DNA of 64,000 nucleotides, taken from Dyella_B nitratireducens (lineage in GTDB: Bacteria > Pseudomonadota > Gammaproteobacteria > Xanthomonadales > Rhodanobacteraceae). Shown here piece by piece: positions 9,425-16,590 of this stretch. The stretch spans positions 4,960,001-5,024,000 of the forward strand of contig NZ_CP064032.1 of NCBI RefSeq assembly GCF_049532905.1. Direction: 5' to 3'. Made by a program: the position numbers and the translations under genes. The notes under the pieces are model-generated. The model did no database searches. It was not told the DNA's origin and saw only the letters and a list, made by a program, of their open reading frames with translations. The number at the start of each line of letters is the position of its first letter. Within the stretch, counting starts at the first letter, position 1.

Positions 9425-10563
9425 GCGCGCACCTCCAGCGATTCGGCGATGCGCAGCAGATCGGCGAAGATCCCGGCCGCCGTCACTTCGGGACCGGCAC
9501 CGGGACCTTGCACCAGCAGCGGATTATCGCGGTAACGCTGTGTGCGGAATTGCACGATGTTATCCGTAAGCCGCGTGTGCGCGAACGGATGCGAGGAGGG
9601 CAGTGCCTGCAGGCCGACCTGGGCGCGGCCGTTGCGGTCGAGGCTGGCGACATGGCGCAGCACACCCTGGCAAGCGTGGGCTCCGGCCAGGCGTACGGCC
9701 ATCGGTGCGTTGAGTTCGTCCAGGCGTGCCATGAATTCTTCCAGCGGCAGCTCGGCCAGCTCCTCTGGTACCAGGCTTTCCACCGCCACGTCATGCAGGG
9801 ACATCGGCCAGCCGGCTTCGCGCGCCAGGATCACCAGCTTGCGCGCCACGTCCATGCCGGACAGATCGTCACGCGGATCGGGCTCCGTATAACCCAGCGC
9901 ATGCGCTTCGCGCACCAGCGCGGAGAACGGACGTTTACCGTCGTAGTGGCAGCAGAGCCATGCCAGCGTGCCGGAGAACATGCCTTCCACGGAGAGCAAC
10001 TGATCGCCGGTGTCGAGCAGATCGCGCAGCGTTTGCACCACCGGCAAGCCGGCGCATACGGTTGCCTCATAGCGGAAGCGTCCACCATGCTGGCTCGCAG
10101 CGCGGATTGCCTGCCAACGCGAGAGCGGGCCGCTGCTGGCCAGTTTGTTCGGCGTTACCACGTGCATGCCCGAAGCGAGCCAGTAGGGATATTGCGAAGC
10201 CACCGTGTCGCTTGCGCTGCAGTCGATCAGCATCGCGTGGCGGCCATCTTCGCCGCGAACGTGCGCGGCGAATTGGTCGAGATCGGTGGGGCGCCAGGTC
10301 TGTGCATCGTGCTGTGCATTGAGTTCCGGATCGTCGCAATCCAGCCACATGCGGCGGCTGGCGGCGACGCCGCACAGTTTCAGTTCCAGTCCTGCTTCGC
10401 GCAGCAGGCGCTCTTGCGCCGCGCGCAACTGGGCAAGCAATACGCCGCCGACGCGCCCGGGGCCGACCAGGCCGACGGCCAGCGTTCGTCGTCGCGACAC
10501 GGCAGCCTGCAGCGGAGGCAGACGGTGGGGATGTTCAGCGATGAGTGATGCACAGCTTTCCAT
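9421..10563 (-). CDS. hom: Homoserine dehydrogenase (ThrA/MetL-type domain, no aspartokinase)
   Basis: 380 residues. Reduces aspartate semialdehyde to homoserine with NAD(P)H. The Rossmann motif VGLVGPGRVGGVLLAQL is at about residues 30-46, followed by DCSASDTVASQYPYWLASGMHVVTPNKLA and the conserved GYTEPDPRDDLSGMDVARKLVILAREAG. These match the C-terminal half of bifunctional E. coli ThrA/MetL, but no aspartokinase domain precedes it: the gene starts with a 28-residue extension and is fronted by a leader region. There is no ACT domain, so feedback by threonine at this enzyme is not evident. A GGAGG ribosome-binding site 8 bp before ATG lies in a hairpin. Confidence 0.93.
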   Translation of the reverse strand: MESCASLIAEHPHRLPPLQAAVSRRRTLAVGLVGPGRVGGVLLAQLRAAQERLLREAGLELKLCGVAASRRMWLDCDDPELNAQHDAQTWRPTDLDQFAAHVRGEDGRHAMLIDCSASDTVASQYPYWLASGMHVVTPNKLASSGPLSRWQAIRAASQHGGRFRYEATVCAGLPVVQTLRDLLDTGDQLLSVEGMFSGTLAWLCCHYDGKRPFSALVREAHALGYTEPDPRDDLSGMDVARKLVILAREAGWPMSLHDVAVESLVPEELAELPLEEFMARLDELNAPMAVRLAGAHACQGVLRHVASLDRNGRAQVGLQALPSSHPFAHTRLTDNIVQFRTQRYRDNPLLVQGPGAGPEVTAAGIFADLLRIAESLEVRA

Positions 10564-10566
10564 GAC

Positions 10567-10583
10567 GGCCTCCGGTAGAGGCC
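10567..10583 (-). promoter_or_regulatory. Hairpin sequestering the hom ribosome-binding site
   Basis: On the minus strand GGCCTC-TACCG-GAGGCC forms a perfect 6-bp stem whose 3' arm holds the GGAGG site of hom, 3-4 bp before the ATG. Together with the leader peptide this suggests control of hom at translation initiation. Confidence 0.6.
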
Positions 10584-10612
10584 CCTAGCTCGCTGGCGGT
10601 CGGGAGTGCCGG

Positions 10613-10632
10613 CCCGCCTCGTCGAGGGCGGG
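10613..10632 (-). promoter_or_regulatory. Leader hairpin without U-tract, downstream of the threonine leader peptide
   Basis: CCCGCC and GGCGGG arms (6 bp, 8-nt loop) lie 18 bp after the leader stop. No run of U follows, so it is not a standard intrinsic terminator. Its GAGGC strand can alternatively pair with GCCTC of the hairpin over the hom ribosome-binding site. Confidence 0.5.
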
Positions 10633-10650
10633 ACCGTTTGCGTGTGAAGA

Positions 10651-10746
10651 CTATTCGCGCACAGACACCACCCCAGACCCGGTCGTTCCGGTTCCGGTAG
10701 TAGTGGTAATAATCGTGGCGATGATCGTTGTCGCTGCAACACCCAT
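10651..10746 (-). CDS. thrL: Threonine operon leader peptide
   Basis: A 31-residue reading frame (ATG 10746 to TAG 10651) directly ahead of hom. It holds ten threonines and four isoleucines, including the run TTIIATIITTTTGTGTT. This is the composition of the E. coli thr leader, whose translation senses charged tRNA-Thr and tRNA-Ile. Its sequence differs from the E. coli peptide outside the Thr/Ile run. It is followed by two hairpins, the second over the hom ribosome-binding site. The role is inferred from position and composition. Confidence 0.85.
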   Translation of the reverse strand: MGVAATTIIATIITTTTGTGTTGSGVVSVRE

Positions 10747-10812
10747 CCGACCGGTGTTGACCGGTGCGATATCGATGCGTGCTGGTGTGTAGGCGGGCGA
10801 CATGGAACCGAC

Positions 10813-10840
10813 GATAGTTGTGCGCTGCAGCGGCTGTCAA
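10813..10840 (-). promoter_or_regulatory. Probable sigma-70 promoter of the threonine operon
   Basis: On the minus strand TTGACA (10835-10840), a 16-nt spacer and ACTATC (10813-10818). The transcript would start about 60 bp before the leader peptide. The -35 is perfect, the -10 is weak. Confidence 0.5.
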
Positions 10841-10929
10841 CAGTTGCCTAATGAAACTATTGCATGAGGTCAAGGGATAAAAGTTTCAGGGGAAACTTTA
10901 TGTCGTATCTGCACGTTCGCCGTGCTTAC

Positions 10930-11002
10930 GTAGGTTGGGGTGCAAACTCCAACGTTGCCACGCTTGATGGTGCACGATGCTGGGGTTTGCACCCCACCCT
11001 AC
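10930..11002. repeat. REPIN R3, diverged
   Basis: A 73-bp inverted REP pair with substitutions in both arms (AAACTCCAAC, CACCCTAC), so older than its relatives. The gap 10841-11364 holds this element and the hairpin at 11241; two weak possible reading frames there have no composition or motif support. Confidence 0.85.
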
Positions 11003-11240
11003 GAGCTACAAACGAGGCGCTTAGTAACTGGCGATATCAGGGTTTACATTCGAACCTACAGAAGCTTGCTGTCTGCTCAATGTATCTGCGTTGTGCCGTC
11101 GCTGACGGAAAAATCATTGAATAGATTTTGTTTCTGGAGCGGCGCGGATGCTTTCCGATGACATTGGCTTGGCAGGATTCAAGCAAGTCCATCGAATTCA
11201 TACGGCGCGAGAACGTTGTGCATTGGCATCGAAACGAAAG

Positions 11241-11269
11241 CGGGTTGCTTGCGAACGGCAAGCAACCCG
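11241..11269 (-). terminator. Strong hairpin, probable terminator of the 81-residue gene
   Basis: Perfect 12-bp stem CGGGTTGCTTGC / GCAAGCAACCCG with a 5-nt loop. On the minus strand it is followed by CTTTCGTTTC, a moderate T-rich tail, and lies about 95 bp after the stop of the small gene at 11365. Confidence 0.55.
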
Positions 11270-11364
11270 TTTGAAATGCAGCGATATCATGAAGGGATGT
11301 CAGGTCTCTCCGTATTCCTCATTGCCTCATGCCATGCCTGCACATCCGGACAGGAATGCCACCA

Positions 11365-11610
11365 TTATGGCCCACCCGAAGGGATTGACCCACCCGGGTA
11401 GGTCATGAAATCTATTTGATCAAGCGATACATCATTGTCTCTGTTATAGACGGTGTTATGTATCGTGACGGTTCCCCCATCGGTGTCTACCTGCGACACG
11501 GTTCCCTGGTAGGTGGTGGCATTTATCGCGCCGGGGAAATTTCCACCGACCGTTACCGCTGTATTGGTTCCGGCGTACTGCTGGAGTTTTGCCACAATAT
11601 CGTCGTTCAT
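11365..11610 (-). CDS. Hypothetical small protein, 81 residues
   Basis: I do not recognise this protein. ATG at 11610 has a good AAGGAG site 9 bp upstream, so it is preferred over a longer frame. Sequence features: MNDDIVAKLQQYAGTNTAVT, then alternating beta-type segments (TYQGTVSQVDTDGGTVTIHN) resembling a small SH3- or Sm-like barrel, and a Pro/Gly-rich tail. No signal peptide or membrane segment. It stands alone between repeats, with a hairpin terminator downstream. Confidence 0.6.
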   Translation of the reverse strand: MNDDIVAKLQQYAGTNTAVTVGGNFPGAINATTYQGTVSQVDTDGGTVTIHNTVYNRDNDVSLDQIDFMTYPGGSIPSGGP

Positions 11611-11708
11611 AACTTGGTCTCCTTGTTGAAGGACACGCGGAATGGCGACCGCACCTGAAGCGTTGCATTCAGGCAATAAAATGGATGTGTAAAGCGGGGA
11701 GTTGCTAC

Positions 11709-11756
11709 AAAAACGGGATCAGGTTCACTTCCAAAAACGGGGACAGGTTCACCTCC
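11709..11756. repeat. Tandem AAAAACGGG(A/G)(T/A)CAGGTTCAC motif, remnant
   Basis: Two near-identical 24-bp units in direct repeat. Motifs of the kind ACGGGGACAGGTTCAC are commonly seen flanking REP-associated transposase genes in proteobacteria (recollection, not checked). No transposase frame is left here. The following 11757-11992 shows no convincing gene; a short frame ending about 11904 (VVKATVEAIGADATPALL) may be a coding relic. Confidence 0.4.
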
Positions 11757-11992
11757 GCGATCGACCCAAGAGTGGGTCGAATGTTCTCGAATGCTTTAAT
11801 CGGGGAGAAGAATCGTCCCAGCTAATCTTTACGTGGTGAAGGCGACGGTGGAAGCGATTGGTGCGGACGCAACACCCGCATTGCTGACAGCCTATGCAGG
11901 TTGAGGTTTTCGCCCGGAGTTATCCCTACGTTTTCTGCTCGATGATCTGAAAAAAGTCACCAAGCTAACCTTGAGCTACAAAATTACCGAGC

Positions 11993-12062
11993 CGTCATTC
12001 CGGCGAAGGCCGGAATCCATGGTGAATGCGAAGCATGGATTCCGGCCTTCGCCGGAATGACG
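11993..12062. repeat. Second REP family, perfect 29-bp inverted repeat
   Basis: Two 29-bp arms (starting CGTCATTCCGGCGAAGG) are exact inverse copies around a 12-bp spacer. Fragments of the same family occur at 27761-27775 and, diverged, at 56220-56340. The exact arm identity implies recent mobility or conversion. It lies in the gene-free stretch 11611-12175. Confidence 0.85.
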
Positions 12063-12175
12063 TTGAGGCAAAAATGGTGGATATTGGCGGCGAAAAGCCC
12101 ATTTTTGAGTAGCTCAAAAACGTAGGAATACCTCAGGGTTTGCATCTCAATTTACGAAGAACGGGCTCTGCCGCC

Positions 12176-14203
12176 TCAGTGCGAAAGGTCGATAACATAT
12201 ACCGCCGTACCATCACCGTTGTCGCGCAGCTGGCGGATGTTGTGCAAACCATCGGCCTCCGCCAACGATTGTTTGTCGCTGGCGGACGTGAACACCACCG
12301 TGCCTTTCGTTTTCAGCCGTGCGAAATGCCACGACGCGTGCGGTAGATCGTCTACGCTAAGTGTCGGATGTGACTTCAACCATTGCGCAAGAATCTCGCG
12401 CGTGCCATCCGGCGAAGCGAACACGATGTTGCTGCCATCCAGGCCTGGGAAGCGTCCGCCGCCACTTGCGCGATAGTTGTTGGTGACGACAACGAAGGTT
12501 TGCGATGGCGTCACGGGTTTGCCTTGATAGCTCAGCTTTTCGATGCGCTGCCCCACCGGTTTGGATACGTCGATGACGTAGCGGATGCCGCCCTGGATCT
12601 GGTCGAAATTGAAGCCAGGGTATTTCGCGTTGACGAGTTGTTGTTCGCCTTCCGCCTTGGGATCGATGCGGTTGAAACGCTCGGCGGATTTTTCCAGCCA
12701 GGCCTTGAGTGCGGCGCCATCGATTTTCACGGCCGACAGCGTGTTCGGATAGAAGTACAGATCCGCCGCGCTACGTAGCGTGAGTGGGCCGGGTTGCACG
12801 TCGGTGTAGTCGTCAGGTCCGCCAAAGCCATTGCGGAATGCTGCCGCTGCGGCTAGCACTGGCGCGTTTGCCAGTTCCGGATGCGTGGCAGGCAGTTCAT
12901 GCCGCACATCATCGATCTGCGCTGCATTCACGGGAGCCAGCGCGCTCATGTCGCCTTCGTCGGCGAAATAGCTGCTCATGCGCACCGCGCCCTGGCCGAT
13001 CGGTGTGTTGACGTAATCGATCGCGGCTTGCTGGGTCTTGCCCACCACCAGCGAAATCTGCGGATCGGCCGGCACGCAGTTCGATGCGGAAATCGTGGGC
13101 TTGCCCGCGATCAGCATGGGCGGACAGATCGGCCACACCTGGCTGAAGGTCTTGCTCTTGTCGATCACCCAATGGCCTTGCTGGCGCATCATGGCCAGCC
13201 GGATCACGCCCAGGTCCTTGCCGAAGAACCCGCCCATCACGGCCGGCACGCCGCGCACGAAGCCGTGCTCGTCGTCGACCTCCGGCATGTTGGCGAAACG
13301 TGGGCCGGGGAAGTCGGTGTGCTCATGTCCCATCAGCAGCACATCGATGCCAGGCACGCCTGCCAGATACCAGCCGCCGTTTTCCATATCGGCGGTATAT
13401 GCCGAGGTATTCATCCCGCCGTGCAGGATGGCGATCACCAGGTCGGGATGCTGCGCCTGGATCTCAGGCATGTATTTCTGCGCCGCTTCCACCACGCCGG
13501 TGACGGTCACCTTGCCCTGCAGGTTCTGCTTGTCCCACTGCATGATCGGCGGCGGCGTAAAGCCGATGATGGCGATCTTCAACGGCACGCTGAGCTTGCT
13601 GCCATCCGGTGTGAAGGCGGCGATCTTGCGCTTCACGATGGTCCACGGCTGGAAGATCGGCTTGCCGTCGCGGACGCTGTTCACGTTCGCCAGCACCAGC
13701 GGATAGTGCGGGCCGGCGCAGTGTTGGGCGGCGCCGCCATCCACATTCATCGGTGTGCCGGTGACCTGCGAGAGGAAGGGCAGGCCATAGTTGAATTCGT
13801 GGTTGCCGATGGTGCCGCCGTCGTAGCCCACCGCGTCCATGGCCTTGTAGATCGCGAGTTCCTCTCCGCATCCGACCTTTTGCACCTGGGCCTGGTAATC
13901 GGCCAGCACGCTGCCCTGGATGGTGTCGCCGGCGTCGAACAGCATGCTGTTGGTGTACTGCTCGCGTGCCTTGCGGATCAGGGTGACGGTGCGCTCGAAG
14001 CCCAGCGTCGGGTCGGCTTTCTGCTTGTAGTAGTCATAGCTGAGGATGTTGGAGTGAAGGTCGGTGGTTTCCAGCACGGCGATATCGGCACGCAGACCAT
14101 CCGGCAGCGGCTGGGCCTGGGGTTGTGCGGAGTGTGGCTGGCTGGCGCATCCGGCCAGGAGGAGGGCAGCGGCAAGGGCGGTGAGGCGGGAACGTTGGCG
14201 CAT
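12176..14203 (-). CDS. cpdB: 2',3'-cyclic-nucleotide 2'-phosphodiesterase/3'-nucleotidase, lipoprotein
   Basis: 675 residues. Calcineurin-like metallophosphoesterase plus 5'-nucleotidase C-terminal domain. Lipobox LLLAGC at residues 15-20 predicts a lipid-anchored protein, unlike the soluble periplasmic E. coli CpdB. Metal motifs in order: LETTDLHSNI (about 44), DAGDTIQGS (about 91), GNHEFNYG (about 137), LLMGHEHTDFPG (about 285). The C-terminal domain has YRASGGGRFPGLDGS. It hydrolyses cyclic and 3'-nucleotides in the periplasm to scavenge phosphate and nucleosides. Stands alone. Confidence 0.92.
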   Translation of the reverse strand: MRQRSRLTALAAALLLAGCASQPHSAQPQAQPLPDGLRADIAVLETTDLHSNILSYDYYKQKADPTLGFERTVTLIRKAREQYTNSMLFDAGDTIQGSVLADYQAQVQKVGCGEELAIYKAMDAVGYDGGTIGNHEFNYGLPFLSQVTGTPMNVDGGAAQHCAGPHYPLVLANVNSVRDGKPIFQPWTIVKRKIAAFTPDGSKLSVPLKIAIIGFTPPPIMQWDKQNLQGKVTVTGVVEAAQKYMPEIQAQHPDLVIAILHGGMNTSAYTADMENGGWYLAGVPGIDVLLMGHEHTDFPGPRFANMPEVDDEHGFVRGVPAVMGGFFGKDLGVIRLAMMRQQGHWVIDKSKTFSQVWPICPPMLIAGKPTISASNCVPADPQISLVVGKTQQAAIDYVNTPIGQGAVRMSSYFADEGDMSALAPVNAAQIDDVRHELPATHPELANAPVLAAAAAFRNGFGGPDDYTDVQPGPLTLRSAADLYFYPNTLSAVKIDGAALKAWLEKSAERFNRIDPKAEGEQQLVNAKYPGFNFDQIQGGIRYVIDVSKPVGQRIEKLSYQGKPVTPSQTFVVVTNNYRASGGGRFPGLDGSNIVFASPDGTREILAQWLKSHPTLSVDDLPHASWHFARLKTKGTVVFTSASDKQSLAEADGLHNIRQLRDNGDGTAVYVIDLSH

Positions 14204-14364
14204 GGGGCAGGTTCGGGAGCGTCAAATGCATGAACCTAGCAGATATGGGTGACAGTTCGCGTCTGCCGTGTCCTCTATGTGGCGGTCAAAAGACACTAAA
14301 ATGACGCGACTTTGACAACCAGAAGAAAGCGCCTTTCCCGGCGCTGCCGATCCAGGGGACACCC

Positions 14365-16077
14365 ATGCCGTTGATTCCGTTTCGCGCCTCGCGAAACCGC
14401 ATAGCTGCTGTTTGCGCTTGGGGCTTTTTTGCCGTCTGCGTGTGGTTTACCGCGTGGCAGGAGCCGTTGCTGGAGCAGCGTGCGTTCGTATTCACGCTGA
14501 TGCTGTGCGTGTTCGGCGTGTCGCTGTTTGTGTTTGCACGCATGGCTTTCGCGCTGGTGTTCAGCGGCGGACTGTTCCTGCTGCTGCGTGCCATCACCGT
14601 GTTGAAAGAGGAGTACCTGGAATCGCCGCTGATGCCGGCGGATTTCGTGTACTACGTGCGTTCCAGCTTGTTCGAAACCTTGCGGCGCTATCCGGACATC
14701 TACAGCGTTGGCCTGTGCGTCGTCATCGCCGTACCGATCGTGTTGTGGCTGGCGTGGTATTGCGATCGGGCATTGTTGCAACATTGGCGCAAGGCGCCGC
14801 GTGCTTTGCTGCGTGTGGCCGGGATAGTGTTGAGTGTGCTGGCGTTCTGGATCTGCCTGCTGCCCACCGGTCCCTTCGAACGAGTGCATGCGCGCGGCAC
14901 GTGGGAAAAGATGTCCGATGATGCGGATCTCACCAATTTCTTCGTGAATCTGCGTGATTCCAGCGTACACGTGCCGGCCACATCCGATACTGCAACGGCG
15001 GCACGTGATTGGCAGTCGACCGCCACCGACGTACCGTCGACCGTCGATCCCAGCCACTATCCCGATATCGTGCAGGTGCTGGAAGAAAGCACCTTCGATC
15101 CCGCGCCCTTTACGCATTGCACCGTGCCTGAGTGCCACCTGGACATGTTCAAACCCGATGCACGCACGCGCGGCACCGGCGTGATGCGTGTGCATACCTT
15201 CGGCGGCGGCACCTGGGTCAGCGAGTTTGCGGCACTGACCGGCATGCCGCAGGACATCTTCGGGCCCGGCGGCATGTATGCGCCTTATGTGCTCGCCCCG
15301 CACGTGCAGGATTCGCTGCCGCGGCTGCTGAAAAAGCTCGGTTATCTCACGGTGGCCATCTACCCGACGCACGGCGAATTCCTCAACGGGCGCGATGCCT
15401 ACAAGGCGTACGGCGTAGACCATTTCTACGGTGCCGGCGAGCTTGGCCTGGACGATTGGGATGAAACGGATGCCCAGATGTTCGATGCCGCCAAGCGCGT
15501 CTACGACAAGCTGAAGAAGCCGGGCCAGCCGATCTTCATGATGATCCTCACCATCAACCAGCACGGCCCGCATGATGATCCGATGTCGACCTTGCCCAAG
15601 CAGTTCCAGAATTTGCTGCAAGGCTTGCCGCCGGCTACCGCGTTGAACTTCGATACCTACCTGCAGCGCGTGCACGACTCCGACGTGGCGATGAAAGGGT
15701 TGGAGCACGATTTCCTGGATCGCGAGCAGCCGACGGTGCTGGTGCATTTTGGCGATCACCAGCCTTCCTTCGACGATTTGATGCGCACATTACCGCGCAA
15801 CCTGCCGCCGTCGCTGGTGCCATATCAGGATTACTTGACCTACTACATGATCAAGAGCAACGTGCCCGGCGCAGCGTTGCCGACGTATCCGATGCTGGAT
15901 ATTGCGCATCTGCCGGGCATGGTGTTGAAGGCTGCCGACCTGCCGATGGATGCGTACTTTTCTGCGCTGACGTCATTGCGAGAGCGTTGCAACGGCTTGT
16001 ATGCCGATTGTGCGGACAAGGCGCTGGTGAAGTCGTATTACGGGTGGGTTTTTAATCGGCTGCGTGTTTATCAGTGA
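14365..16077 (+). CDS. LtaS/sulfatase-like membrane phosphotransferase family protein
   Basis: 570 residues. Four to five N-terminal membrane helices (about residues 10-160) precede an alkaline-phosphatase-superfamily domain. Seen: VLEESTFDPAPF, the presumed nucleophile Thr283 in FGGGTWVSEFAALTGMP, and the metal motif VHFGDHQPS near residue 465. This is the pattern of lipoteichoic-acid-synthase-like and phosphoethanolamine/phosphoglycerol transferases that modify envelope glycans or lipid A. The exact donor and acceptor cannot be told. ATG at 14365 has a modest GGGACA site. No partner genes adjoin. Confidence 0.8.
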   Translation: MPLIPFRASRNRIAAVCAWGFFAVCVWFTAWQEPLLEQRAFVFTLMLCVFGVSLFVFARMAFALVFSGGLFLLLRAITVLKEEYLESPLMPADFVYYVRSSLFETLRRYPDIYSVGLCVVIAVPIVLWLAWYCDRALLQHWRKAPRALLRVAGIVLSVLAFWICLLPTGPFERVHARGTWEKMSDDADLTNFFVNLRDSSVHVPATSDTATAARDWQSTATDVPSTVDPSHYPDIVQVLEESTFDPAPFTHCTVPECHLDMFKPDARTRGTGVMRVHTFGGGTWVSEFAALTGMPQDIFGPGGMYAPYVLAPHVQDSLPRLLKKLGYLTVAIYPTHGEFLNGRDAYKAYGVDHFYGAGELGLDDWDETDAQMFDAAKRVYDKLKKPGQPIFMMILTINQHGPHDDPMSTLPKQFQNLLQGLPPATALNFDTYLQRVHDSDVAMKGLEHDFLDREQPTVLVHFGDHQPSFDDLMRTLPRNLPPSLVPYQDYLTYYMIKSNVPGAALPTYPMLDIAHLPGMVLKAADLPMDAYFSALTSLRERCNGLYADCADKALVKSYYGWVFNRLRVYQ

Positions 16078-16093
16078 GGTCAGGGAAGATTTT

Positions 16094-16141
16094 TCAACTG
16101 GCCTCAATTGCCATCAACGCTGCCGGTGTAAGCTTGCTCAC
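16094..16141 (-). pseudogene. Possible remnant of a HEPN-type partner gene
   Basis: Directly after the MNT gene, and overlapping its stop (GTGA), a GTG starts a frame SKLTPAALMAIEAS that stops after 15 codons. MNT genes are normally followed, with overlap, by a HEPN gene; this looks like the start of such a gene cut short next to the stop of the convergent transferase gene. The evidence is positional and weak. Confidence 0.3.
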
Positions 16142-16476
16142 AAACGAATACCTTCCTTAGCGATATTCCAAAGCAATTCTGGATTTGAGAAATTTTCGGG
16201 ATGTTCCCACTCGTCCAGCCAGATGGGTAATGGCGAGATATTGATACCGGTCTCCAGCAGGACATCGAACGCCGTATCAGCCATCGCCAGCTTGGTGGTG
16301 AGGAAACGCTGGTGTTCACCTTGAAGGAGAATGGCCAGGTCCGCATTGCTATCGCGATGGTGAGTGCCGCGAGCCCGACTGCCATAAAGAATGGCTCCGG
16401 CCACCGAATAGTGTGACGCGATCAGCGCTAGAAAGCGCTGGATGGCTTGCTGGGTGTCCTGGTCGAGGTGGTGCAT
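16138..16476 (-). CDS. MNT-type minimal nucleotidyltransferase, probably inactive
   Basis: 112 residues, nucleotidyltransferase fold. The motif GAILYGSRARGTHHRDSNADLAILL matches the GSxARG-x9-DxD signature, but the first catalytic Asp is Asn (DSNAD in place of DSDxD), so AMP transfer is doubtful. In complete pairs, MntA antitoxins AMPylate and silence a HEPN RNase toxin encoded just downstream. Here the downstream frame is only 15 codons. The protein is thus an orphan or decaying half of a toxin-antitoxin pair. Confidence 0.75.
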   Translation of the reverse strand: MHHLDQDTQQAIQRFLALIASHYSVAGAILYGSRARGTHHRDSNADLAILLQGEHQRFLTTKLAMADTAFDVLLETGINISPLPIWLDEWEHPENFSNPELLWNIAKEGIRL

Positions 16477-16514
16477 GGTACATCCTATGCACAGACAGCG
16501 AAGAAGATGCCGTT

Positions 16515-16590
16515 GTAGGTTGGGTTAGCGCAGCGTAACCCAACAACGCCGCCCACTTGAAGCGATGTTGGGGTTTGCACCCCAACCTAC
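16515..16590. repeat. REPIN R4, hybrid of two REP types; supplies the nagA stop codon
   Basis: 76 bp. The right end is the standard type (GTTGGGGT hairpin, CTAC). The left end has GTAG but a different hairpin, GTTGGGTTA / TAACCCAAC. On the minus strand the right-hand GTAG gives the TAG stop of nagA at 16587-16589. Confidence 0.88.

Noticed and set aside
11148..11408. Small plus-strand frame in the gap near 11150-11400
   Set aside because: No ribosome-binding site, contains the terminator hairpin, and opposes a better gene.
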